A DNA stretch of 64,000 nt, taken from assembly GCA_002281855.1 (NCBI GenBank), contig NCHQ01000007.1, positions 62,001-126,000 of the forward strand. The letters are read 5' to 3'. Every line of letters starts with the position of its first letter. The stretch's first letter is position 1. Shown here one piece after another: positions 57,535-64,000 of this stretch. The notes under the pieces are model-generated. The model had not been told where the DNA came from and made no database searches. It was given only the letters and a program-made list of their open reading frames with translations. A program made the translations under genes and the position numbers. The DNA comes from Rhodospirillales bacterium 24-66-33. Its GTDB lineage: Bacteria; Pseudomonadota; Alphaproteobacteria; Reyranellales; Reyranellaceae.

Positions 57535-58868
57535 CAGTCACCCAATCCGTACTGGTTGCCGATATAGCCGCGCTCGTGGCCGAAGCGCTCGGTCATGACC
57601 GTGGCGAGATCCTTGTCCGGCGCCGCGATCCAGCCGCCGGAGCGGACGGCATAGCGATGGGCCTTGTGCGCGGCGGCGGGCGGCTCGCCCGAGGCGAGGC
57701 GGCGGGCGGTGCCCATCACCAGCTTGCGGAACTCGACGATGCCGATATCGGTCGGCCCAAGATGCTCCTTCGTGCGATCCTGGATGGCGCCCTGGCTGTC
57801 CTGGATGGCGGCGTCCTGCTCGGAGACACCGATGATGCCGGTGAAGTTCTCCATGAGCTGCACGCCGCGATCGCGCAGGTAGTCGTTGTCCCTGTGGCGC
57901 AGCGGCCTGTAGTCGGCATCGACCTCGGAATGGACGTTGAAGCCGCCGCGATACTTGGCGCGCTCGGCATTGCTCAGAGGCCGGTCCGGCTGCCAGCAGT
58001 AGGAATAGATCCAGCAGTTCACGTCATCGACCGGCACCCACGATTGCCCGTAGTAGATCTCGCCGGGGAAGGCGGCGGGCGTGTAGGCATGGTTGGGCAT
58101 CAGGAACTGTGCGATGCGCCAGTAGAGGTCGGGCCCGTCGGTCTTGCGGCCCCCCGCGATCACAAGGCCCGTGTCGTGACCCAGCACGCTGAAGCGTGGT
58201 CGCGGATCGTTCTGCACCCAGCGCACGCGATCGTCGGGTTTGGCCTGGTCGCTCAGCGCAGCGCGGCTCATCGCGCGTCGGGCCGCCTCGTCGTCCGTCG
58301 CCAGCACCTTGTGCAGGAAGGAGAAGTGCGAAGTATCGATCGCGCCCTCGAGACTCTGCACCCAATTGCAGTCCTGCCACTTCTTGGTGACGAAGCGATG
58401 GCCGGCGGGGACCAGCCCCAGCTCGAGCTGGGGCAGCTCGGGCATCGTCTCGCGCGGGCCCATGTAGACCCAGATCAAGTCGGCCCACTCGCGCGTGGGA
58501 TAGGCGAGGAGCTTGATCGTGTCCTTGTAGGCCGACTCCGGCGGTGAGGTCGGCAGGTCGACGCAGTTGCCGTCGATGTCGAACTTCCATCCGTGGAACG
58601 AGCAGCGCAGCCCGCAATTCTCATTCCGGCCATAGTAGAGGTTGGCGCCGCGATGCGGGCAGTGCGGCTCCACGATGCCGACCCGTCCGTCGGTCTGGCG
58701 GAAGGCGAGCAGGTCCTCGCCCAGAATGCGGATCTTCTTCGGCGGCCCGTCGCGTTCGGGCAATTCTTCCGAAAGCAGCGCCGGCATCCAGAACCGCCGC
58801 AGCATTTCGCCCATGGGCGTGCCCTTGCCGGCACGGGTCAGGAACTCGTTGTCCGCTTTGCTGAGCAT
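57534..58868 (-). CDS. Rieske non-heme iron oxygenase, large subunit (paralogue 1)
   Basis: A 444 aa protein with Rieske motifs CPHRGANLYYGRNE and CSFHGWKFD, and the iron site EGAIDTSHFSFLHKV. A GGAGG Shine-Dalgarno sequence precedes ATG 58868. It is almost collinear with the following gene; differences cluster in the central substrate region (about residues 190-230) and the C-terminal third. It follows the sulfhydrylase gene after 45 bp. Substrate not assignable; no ferredoxin or reductase gene is adjacent. Confidence 0.9.
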   Translation of the reverse strand: MLSKADNEFLTRAGKGTPMGEMLRRFWMPALLSEELPERDGPPKKIRILGEDLLAFRQTDGRVGIVEPHCPHRGANLYYGRNENCGLRCSFHGWKFDIDGNCVDLPTSPPESAYKDTIKLLAYPTREWADLIWVYMGPRETMPELPQLELGLVPAGHRFVTKKWQDCNWVQSLEGAIDTSHFSFLHKVLATDDEAARRAMSRAALSDQAKPDDRVRWVQNDPRPRFSVLGHDTGLVIAGGRKTDGPDLYWRIAQFLMPNHAYTPAAFPGEIYYGQSWVPVDDVNCWIYSYCWQPDRPLSNAERAKYRGGFNVHSEVDADYRPLRHRDNDYLRDRGVQLMENFTGIIGVSEQDAAIQDSQGAIQDRTKEHLGPTDIGIVEFRKLVMGTARRLASGEPPAAAHKAHRYAVRSGGWIAAPDKDLATVMTERFGHERGYIGNQYGLGD

Positions 58869-58913
58869 TCCATCCTCCTGCCTCGCCGTGTTTCCCGGCG
58901 TAGGGGCGACGGG

Positions 58914-60206
58914 CTAGGAGCGCGTCGCCTTTTCCAGAGCCTGATCCAGATCGGCGATGATGTCTGCAACAGTTTCGATGCCGATCGACAGGCGCAGCAC
59001 GTCCGGGCCGGCGCCGGCGGCCACCCGCTGGTCCTCGGAGAGCTGGCGGTGCGTGGTCGAGGCGGGGTGGATGATCAGGCTCTTGGCGTCACCGATGTTG
59101 GCGAGGTGGGAGAAGAGCTCGACATTGTCGACGACCCTGACGCCGACGTCGTAGCCGCCCCTGACGCCGAAGGTGAAGACCGAGCCCGAACCCTTGGGCA
59201 GGTACTTCTTCGCGAGCGCGTTGTACTTGTTGGAGGGCAGGCCGGCATAGTTCACCCAGGCCACCGCCGGATGCTTCTCGAGATGCTGCGCGACGGCCAG
59301 CGCATTGGCGCAGTGACGCTCCATGCGCAGGCCCAGCGTTTCCATGCCGAGCATGGTGAGCCAGGCGTTGAACGGCGCCTGGGTAGGGCCGAGATCGCGT
59401 AGGCCAACGGCATGGCTGTGGAACGTGTAGGCCATGTCGCCGAAGGTCTCGTAGAAGTTCAGCCCGTGATAGGCGGGCTCCGGGCCGGCGAGACTCGGGA
59501 ACTTAGCCCCCCTCGACCAGTCGAATTTTCCGGAATCGACGATCGCGCCGCCCATCGAGGTGCCGGTGCCGCTCAGGAATTTGGTCGTGGAATGCACGAC
59601 CAGGGTGGCGCCATGGTCGATCGGCCGGCAGAGCCAGGGTGTGGCCAAGGTGTTGTCGACCAGCAGCGGCACGCCGGCGTCCTCGGCAATGCGCGCGATT
59701 GCCTCGATGTCGCTGATGACGCCGCCGGGGTTGGCCAGGCTCTCGATGAAGAAGGCCTTGGTGTTGTCGGTCACCGCGCGCTTGAAATTGTCGGGCGTGT
59801 CGGCGTCGACGATCTTCGCCGTCCAGCCGAACTTGGGATAGGTGTTCTTCATCTGCTGCAGGGAGCCGCCATAGAGGCGGGAGGCGGCGACGATCTCGGC
59901 GCCGGGGCTCATCAGGGGAAAGAGGGCGAGCACCTGGGCGGCGTGGCCGGAGGAGGCGACGGTGCAGCCGCGGCCGCCTTCCAATGTCGCCAGCCGGGTC
60001 TCCAGGGCGGCGTTCGTGGGGTTGGTCAGTCGGGAATAGATGAATCCCACTGTCTGCAAATTGAACAGCGCTGCCGCGTGGTCGGCGTCTTCGAAGACGT
60101 AGGCGGTCGTCTGGTAGATGGGCAGCGCGCGCGCGCCCGTCGTCGGATCGGGCGCCGCGCCGGCATGCAATGCCAGTGTCTCGAATCCATAAGTCTTGTC
60201 GCTCAC
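58914..60206 (-). CDS. metY: O-acetylhomoserine sulfhydrylase (aminocarboxypropyltransferase)
   Basis: A 430 aa PLP enzyme of the Cys/Met metabolism family: YGFETLALHAGAAPDPTTGARALPIYQTTAYVF, GRGCTVASSGHAAQVLAL, and the PLP lysine in VVHSTTKFLSGTGTSMGG. It makes homocysteine from O-acetylhomoserine and sulfide. I chose GTG 60206 (VSDKTYGFETLALHAG) because GGGAGAG lies about 6 nt upstream and orthologues begin there; the frame is open 37 codons further. The 237 bp divergent region upstream contains several hairpins. Confidence 0.93.
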   Translation of the reverse strand: MSDKTYGFETLALHAGAAPDPTTGARALPIYQTTAYVFEDADHAAALFNLQTVGFIYSRLTNPTNAALETRLATLEGGRGCTVASSGHAAQVLALFPLMSPGAEIVAASRLYGGSLQQMKNTYPKFGWTAKIVDADTPDNFKRAVTDNTKAFFIESLANPGGVISDIEAIARIAEDAGVPLLVDNTLATPWLCRPIDHGATLVVHSTTKFLSGTGTSMGGAIVDSGKFDWSRGAKFPSLAGPEPAYHGLNFYETFGDMAYTFHSHAVGLRDLGPTQAPFNAWLTMLGMETLGLRMERHCANALAVAQHLEKHPAVAWVNYAGLPSNKYNALAKKYLPKGSGSVFTFGVRGGYDVGVRVVDNVELFSHLANIGDAKSLIIHPASTTHRQLSEDQRVAAGAGPDVLRLSIGIETVADIIADLDQALEKATRS

Positions 60207-60254
60207 GAAGCTCTCCCTGTCGCTCGGCAATTCACAGGCCCATTGCGCCCATCT

Positions 60255-60349
60255 CACGGGCGTCCCGTCAAACCCTTGCGGGGAGAGCCGGGGAACCTCT
60301 CCTGGATGGCCCTTCATTCCGGAGAGCGGGGGACGCCAGACCCGGCGTC
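60255..60349 (-). promoter_or_regulatory. Structured leader candidate upstream of metY
   Basis: Three hairpins lie in the region upstream of metY: GACGCC/GGCGTC with a 6 nt loop (60332-60349), GGAGAG/CTCTCC with a 9 nt loop (60282-60302) and ACGGG/CCCGT with a 3 nt loop (60256-60268). Methionine genes of alphaproteobacteria are often controlled by SAM riboswitches in this position, but the sequence does not match the SAM-I, SAM-II or SAH consensus as I know them. It may also include the divergent tctB promoter. Confidence 0.3.
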
Positions 60350-60443
60350 AGCTTGGCGTAAGCATCGGGCACTACGGTCCGCGCCTGTGTTTCGCGATTA
60401 CGCCGTCGCAGCACAGCGTAAACGTCTGGGGGAGCGAAACACC

Positions 60444-60893
60444 GTGAATCGGTTACTAACCAAGGACTTCCTGTCCGGGTTGATGTTCATCGCCTTTGGT
60501 CTGGGCGCTCTCTATGTCGGGCATCATCTTGCCGTCGGCACGCCCGTTCGTATGGGGCCAGGCTATGTGCCCCGGATGCTCTCCCTGATCCTGCTGGCGC
60601 TCGGTGCCGTGGTCTGCATCGTGGCCCTGGTGAGCGGGAGCGAGCCGGTCGAGCGGCCGAAGTGGAAGCCGATCACGCTGGTGACGATCGGCATCGTCTG
60701 CTTCGCGCTGCTGTTCGAGCGGGCCGGTCTGATCCCGGCGCTGATCGTCCTGGTCATGATCGCATCTCTGGCCGGCGAGGAATTCAAGCTCACCGAAGTG
60801 ATCGGCAACATCGTCGTGCTCTCCATCCTCTGCACGCTCGTCTTCAAGGTCGGACTGGGCATGAACATCTCTGTCATTCAGGGGATTTGGTGA
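60444..60893 (+). CDS. tctB: Tripartite tricarboxylate transporter small membrane subunit TctB
   Basis: A 149 aa protein with four hydrophobic segments (FLSGLMFIAFGLGALYVGH, MLSLILLALGAVVCIVALV, ITLVTIGIVCFALLFERAGLIPALIVLVMIAS, IVVLSILCTLVFKVGLGM). Length, the PVRMGPGYVPRML segment and position before tctA are typical. GTG 60444 follows GGGGGAG. It forms the membrane unit with TctA. The periplasmic TctC receptor gene is not in the window. Confidence 0.85.
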   Translation: MNRLLTKDFLSGLMFIAFGLGALYVGHHLAVGTPVRMGPGYVPRMLSLILLALGAVVCIVALVSGSEPVERPKWKPITLVTIGIVCFALLFERAGLIPALIVLVMIASLAGEEFKLTEVIGNIVVLSILCTLVFKVGLGMNISVIQGIW

Positions 60894-60894
60894 C

Positions 60895-62397
60895 ATGGAC
60901 CTCCTGGACAATCTCTTTCTCGGCCTCAGCGTCGCCTTCACCTTCCAGAACCTGACATATGCCCTGCTGGGCTGCATGGTCGGCACCCTCATCGGCGTTC
61001 TGCCCGGCATCGGTCCCGTGGCGACCATCGCCATGCTGCTGCCAATCACCTTCCATCTTCCGCCGACCGCCTCGCTGATCATGTTGGCCGGCATCTATTA
61101 CGGCGCGCAGTATGGCGGTTCGACGACCTCGATCCTGGTGAACCTGCCGGGCGAGGCTTCCTCGGTCGTGACGTGCCTGGACGGCTACCAGATGGCGCGC
61201 AACGGTCGTGCCGGTGCGGCGCTTTCGATCTCCGCGGTCGGCTCGTTCTTTGCCGGTACCATCGGCACCATCATCATCGTCATCTTTGCCGAGCCGCTCA
61301 CGCGCATGGCACAGAAGTTCGGCCCGGCCGACTATTGCTCGCTGATGGCGCTCGGCCTCGTCGCCGCGGTGGTGCTCGCCAGCGGTTCGATCACCAAGGC
61401 GATCTCCATGGTGTTCCTCGGCCTTTTGTTCGGCCTGATCGGCACCGACGTGAACACCGGGGCGCAGCGCTTCACCTTCGACATCCCGGAGCTGAGCGAC
61501 GGCATCGACTTCGCGCCCATTGCAATGGGCCTGTTCGGCATCGCCGAGATCGTGGTCAACCTCGAACGACACCTCGAACGCGGCGGGGCGATTAAGGTGG
61601 GCTCGTTGTGGCCGACGCGCGAGGAGATAAGGCGCTCCATTCCGGCCGTTCTGCGCGGGACCTTGCTCGGCTCGCTGCTGGGCGTGCTCCCGGGCGGCGG
61701 TCCGACGCTGGGCGCCTTTTCGGCCTACACGCTCGAGAAGAAGCTCTCCAAGAACCCCGGCCAGTTCGGCAAGGGCGCGGTCGAAGGCGTCGCGGCACCG
61801 GAAGCGGCCAACAACGCAGCCGCCCAGACCTCGTTCATCCCGATGCTGACCCTCGGCATCCCGTCCAACGCCGTCATGGCGTTGATGGTGGGCGCCATGA
61901 TCATCCAGGGCATCCAGCCGGGGCCGGAGGTCATGACCAAGAAGCCGGACCTGTTCTGGGGCATGATCGTCTCGATGTGGATCGGCAACGCCATGCTGGT
62001 CATCATCAACCTGCCGATGATTGGCATGTGGGTGAAGCTGCTCACCGTGCCTTACCGCTACCTGGCACCGGCGATCCTGCTCTTCTGCTGCATCGGCGCC
62101 TACAGTCTTCAGAACAGTACGTTCCACGTCATGCAGGTCGCGGTCTTCGGCGTGCTGGGCTACGTCTTCGTCAAGCTGGGCTGCGAAGGGGCGCCGTTCC
62201 TTCTGGGCCTCGTGCTCGGGCCGCAGATGGAAGAATACTTCCGGCGCGCCATGCTGCTCTCGCGTGGCGACGCCATGGTATTCATCGAACGGCCGATCAG
62301 TCTCGGCCTGCTCATCACCACGGCGGCGCTGCTGATCCTGATGGCGCTGCCGAGTATCAAGAAAGCCCGCGAGGAGGCCTTCCAGGAGGAAGGCTGA
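60895..62397 (+). CDS. tctA: Tripartite tricarboxylate transporter large permease TctA
   Basis: A 500 aa TctA permease with about twelve helices: GTLIGVLPGIGPVATIAMLLPITF, AGIYYGAQYGGSTTSILVNLPGEASSVVTCLDGYQMA, and the second-half repeat LLGSLLGVLPGGGPTLGAFSAY with APEAANNAAAQTSFIPMLTLGIPSN. It imports citrate or other carboxylates using the proton or sodium gradient and a TctC receptor. It starts 1 nt after the tctB stop. Confidence 0.94.
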   Translation: MDLLDNLFLGLSVAFTFQNLTYALLGCMVGTLIGVLPGIGPVATIAMLLPITFHLPPTASLIMLAGIYYGAQYGGSTTSILVNLPGEASSVVTCLDGYQMARNGRAGAALSISAVGSFFAGTIGTIIIVIFAEPLTRMAQKFGPADYCSLMALGLVAAVVLASGSITKAISMVFLGLLFGLIGTDVNTGAQRFTFDIPELSDGIDFAPIAMGLFGIAEIVVNLERHLERGGAIKVGSLWPTREEIRRSIPAVLRGTLLGSLLGVLPGGGPTLGAFSAYTLEKKLSKNPGQFGKGAVEGVAAPEAANNAAAQTSFIPMLTLGIPSNAVMALMVGAMIIQGIQPGPEVMTKKPDLFWGMIVSMWIGNAMLVIINLPMIGMWVKLLTVPYRYLAPAILLFCCIGAYSLQNSTFHVMQVAVFGVLGYVFVKLGCEGAPFLLGLVLGPQMEEYFRRAMLLSRGDAMVFIERPISLGLLITTAALLILMALPSIKKAREEAFQEEG

Positions 62398-62402
62398 CCC
62401 CT

Positions 62403-63467
62403 CTAGCGAGAGAAGACGATACACGCCGGGCTGCAGACCTTGGTTCGCAGCCTGGTGGGCGCCAGCAGCCCGTTGCGGCCAACCTTGTAGGCGATGATCG
62501 AATCGCCCCCTTGGTTGGCGACATACAGAAATCGCTCCGCCGGATCGAAGGCGAAGAAGCGCGGCACCCCGCCCTTTGTCGGCGCCCACTGGCGCGGCGC
62601 CAAGGTTCCTTTGGCGGTATCGATCCCGAACACGCCGATACTGTCGTGACCGCGGTTCGAGACGTAGACGTTGCGGCCCGCGCCATCGACCCAGATCTCC
62701 GCGCCGGTGCTGTAGCCGGTGAAATCCGAAGGCGTCGACGGCACAGTCTGCAGCGGCGTCAGCGCCCCGCTGGCGCTGTCCTGGCGGTAGGTGGTGACGG
62801 TCGAATCGAGTTCGTTGATCACGTAGGCGAACGGCTTGCGCGGGTGGAAGTCGATGTGGCGGGGGCCGGCGCCCGGACGGGCCGCGACGCGGCTGGTCTC
62901 GACCAGCACGCCGCGCCGCGGATCCAGTCGGTAGCCGATCACGCAGTCGGAACCCTTGCAGGGCAGGTAGAAGGTCCGGCCGGCGCGATCGAGCGGATTG
63001 TGATGCGGCCGCACGTTCTTCTGCTCGGTGCGGTGCGGCCCCAGCGGCGCGGTAACGGAAGTCAGTGTCGAGTAGGGACCGAGGCTCCCGTCCTTTGAGA
63101 TCGGCAGCGCCGCCAGCGAATCGGAGCCGTAGTTGCTCACGACCAGGAACCGCTGCCTGGCGTCGAAGGCGAGATGGATGGGGTTGTAGCCGCCGGTCGG
63201 CTGGCGGTTCAGAACGGCCAGATGACCGGTCGTGCGGTCGACCGTGTAGGAGGTCGCCTCGCTGCGATCGCCATGCACAGAATAGAGTCGGTCCCCGGCG
63301 GCATTGAGGGCGAGGAACGACGGGTTCTCCAGCCCGCCCAGATGCTGGACGTGCCGCAGCGCACCATTGCGCGTGTCGATGCGATAGACATTGATGCCGT
63401 CGCCGCGACCGTCGCGCTCCGGCGAGGTGTAGCAGCCGACATAGGCGAAGAGCGGTTGTGTAATCAT
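62403..63467 (-). CDS. Lactonase family protein (6-phosphogluconolactonase-like beta propeller)
   Basis: A 354 aa seven-bladed propeller: FAYVGCYTSPERDGRGDGINVY at the start, NPIHLAFDARQRFLVVSNYGSDSLAALPI, HHNPLDRAGRTFYLPCKGSD, GPRHIDFHPRKPFAYVINELDSTVT and a C-terminal FLYVANQGGDSIIAYKV. These are hallmarks of the YbhE/Pgl lactonase family. I chose ATG 63467 (ITQPLFAYVGCYT). It hydrolyses sugar or related lactones; the exact substrate is unknown. It converges with tctA across 5 bp. Confidence 0.88.
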   Translation of the reverse strand: MITQPLFAYVGCYTSPERDGRGDGINVYRIDTRNGALRHVQHLGGLENPSFLALNAAGDRLYSVHGDRSEATSYTVDRTTGHLAVLNRQPTGGYNPIHLAFDARQRFLVVSNYGSDSLAALPISKDGSLGPYSTLTSVTAPLGPHRTEQKNVRPHHNPLDRAGRTFYLPCKGSDCVIGYRLDPRRGVLVETSRVAARPGAGPRHIDFHPRKPFAYVINELDSTVTTYRQDSASGALTPLQTVPSTPSDFTGYSTGAEIWVDGAGRNVYVSNRGHDSIGVFGIDTAKGTLAPRQWAPTKGGVPRFFAFDPAERFLYVANQGGDSIIAYKVGRNGLLAPTRLRTKVCSPACIVFSR

Positions 63468-63505
63468 CGGTCGATTGTCGGCGCCGAAGCGAAGGAAGGT
63501 CAACG

Positions 63506-64000
63506 ATGACAGACGCACCGCGAAAAGTCGCACTCGTCACCGGCGCCAACCAAGGGCTGGGCCTCGCACTGGTACGACGCCTGTGCAGCGCCCTCGGCGA
63601 GGGGAGCACCGTCTATCTGGCTTCGCGGGACACGGGGCGCGGTGAAGCGGCTTGTGCGATGCTGCAAGGGGAAGGCCTGCGTCCCGAACTCCTCCGCCTG
63701 GACGTCACCGATGACGCCAGCGTGTCTGCGGCGGCCGCCGCGGTTCGCGCGCGCCACGGCGGCATCGACATCGTGATTCAGAACGCGGCCGCGCGCATCA
63801 CGAAGGACGCACCACAATCGGAGCAGGTCCTTCAGTTCATCGAAACGAACAATCACGGGACGTTGCGAATCGTCGAGGCCTTCGTGCCACTGCTCCGGGA
63901 CAATGCACGCTTCGTGGTCGTCGCGAGCTCATTCGGCTCGCTGCGCAATCTCGATCCGCGGTTCCACGCCCGCTTCGACGCGCCCGGGCTTACGCTGCAT
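63506..64000 (+). CDS. Short-chain dehydrogenase/reductase (3' end outside window)
   Basis: 165 codons of an SDR are visible: VALVTGANQGLGLALVRRL is the NAD(P)-binding TGxxxGxG motif, RLDVTDDASV and DIVIQNAAARITKD (the NNAG-like motif as NAA) follow, and VVVASSFGSLRNL holds the catalytic Ser. The YxxxK motif lies beyond the window. It resembles carbonyl-reductase-like (CBR1) SDRs in the extended loop after the Ser. It is divergent from the lactonase gene (38 bp). Confidence 0.85.
   Translation, partial: MTDAPRKVALVTGANQGLGLALVRRLCSALGEGSTVYLASRDTGRGEAACAMLQGEGLRPELLRLDVTDDASVSAAAAAVRARHGGIDIVIQNAAARITKDAPQSEQVLQFIETNNHGTLRIVEAFVPLLRDNARFVVVASSFGSLRNLDPRFHARFDAPGLTLH

Noticed and set aside
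60207..60360. SAM-I, SAM-II or SAH riboswitch upstream of metY
   Set aside because: The conserved cores of these classes as I know them are not found; only generic hairpins are present, so it is kept as a candidate leader only.
60874..63609. Open frame of 911 codons on the minus strand
   Set aside because: It is the antisense shadow of tctA and the lactonase in high-GC DNA; its translation is rich in Arg/His/Gln and has no family motif.

Overview
The window is GC-rich (roughly two thirds G+C by eye) and densely coded on both strands, with many 1-4 nt stop/start overlaps. The conserved core blocks are rpiB-glyA-nrdR-ribD-ribE-ribB-ribH-nusB-thiL and bamE / cyt-bc1 chaperone / yceD-rpmF-plsX-fabH-ihfA-merR. 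With hppA and the number of ABC transporters, glutathione transferases and acyl-CoA enzymes, they point to an alphaproteobacterium, probably a Rhodospirillales/Hyphomicrobiales-type soil or freshwater heterotroph. Genus-level assignment is not possible from this sequence alone.

Layout. 1-7.3 kb: the end of an isobutyryl-CoA-type acyl-CoA dehydrogenase, 3-hydroxyisobutyryl-CoA hydrolase and 3-hydroxyisobutyrate dehydrogenase (valine catabolism), then a LigE-like GST, a MaoC hydratase, a small monooxygenase-fold protein, CorA, a second GST and a lower-GC orphan. 7.4-13.9 kb: a six-gene operon joining a polyamine-type ABC importer to both subunits of an N,N-dimethylformamidase-like iron amidohydrolase. 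14-18.6 kb (minus): a NitT/TauT-type ABC importer, glutaryl-CoA dehydrogenase and a TauE/SafE exporter. 18.7-25.8 kb: a compact, uncharacterised catabolic operon (TIM-barrel isomerase, enolase-superfamily enzyme, NAD-dependent epimerase/dehydratase, double GNAT, DHDPS-like aldolase, amidase, membrane protein).

25.8-29.3 kb (minus) holds the most notable system: a thioredoxin-reductase-like flavoprotein, a UGSC-family selenoprotein whose in-frame TGA at 28088-28090 is followed by a well-formed bacterial SECIS hairpin, and two homologous 330-345 aa proteins of unknown function. A plain ORF call would cut the selenoprotein to 93 aa. The real reading frame continues to 172 aa and ends in an ATGA overlap with the next gene.

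29.4-34.9 kb: a complete liv branched-chain amino-acid transporter operon with a strong terminator. 34.9-37.3 kb: an Ada-type AraC regulator, a GNAT and an MFS transporter. 37.5-48.2 kb: one-carbon and ribose metabolism, NrdR, riboflavin synthesis, NusB, ThiL, an MFS transporter and the proton-pumping pyrophosphatase. 48.2-54.2 kb: BamE, the bc1 chaperone, YceD, L32, PlsX, FabH, IHF-alpha, a MerR regulator, a small orphan and tRNA-Pro(GGG). 54.2-64 kb: MFS, GST, a tandem pair of very similar Rieske oxygenases downstream of an O-acetylhomoserine sulfhydrylase, a TctB-TctA permease pair, a lactonase and the start of an SDR gene cut by the window end. No insertion sequence, prophage, CRISPR array or rRNA gene was recognised.
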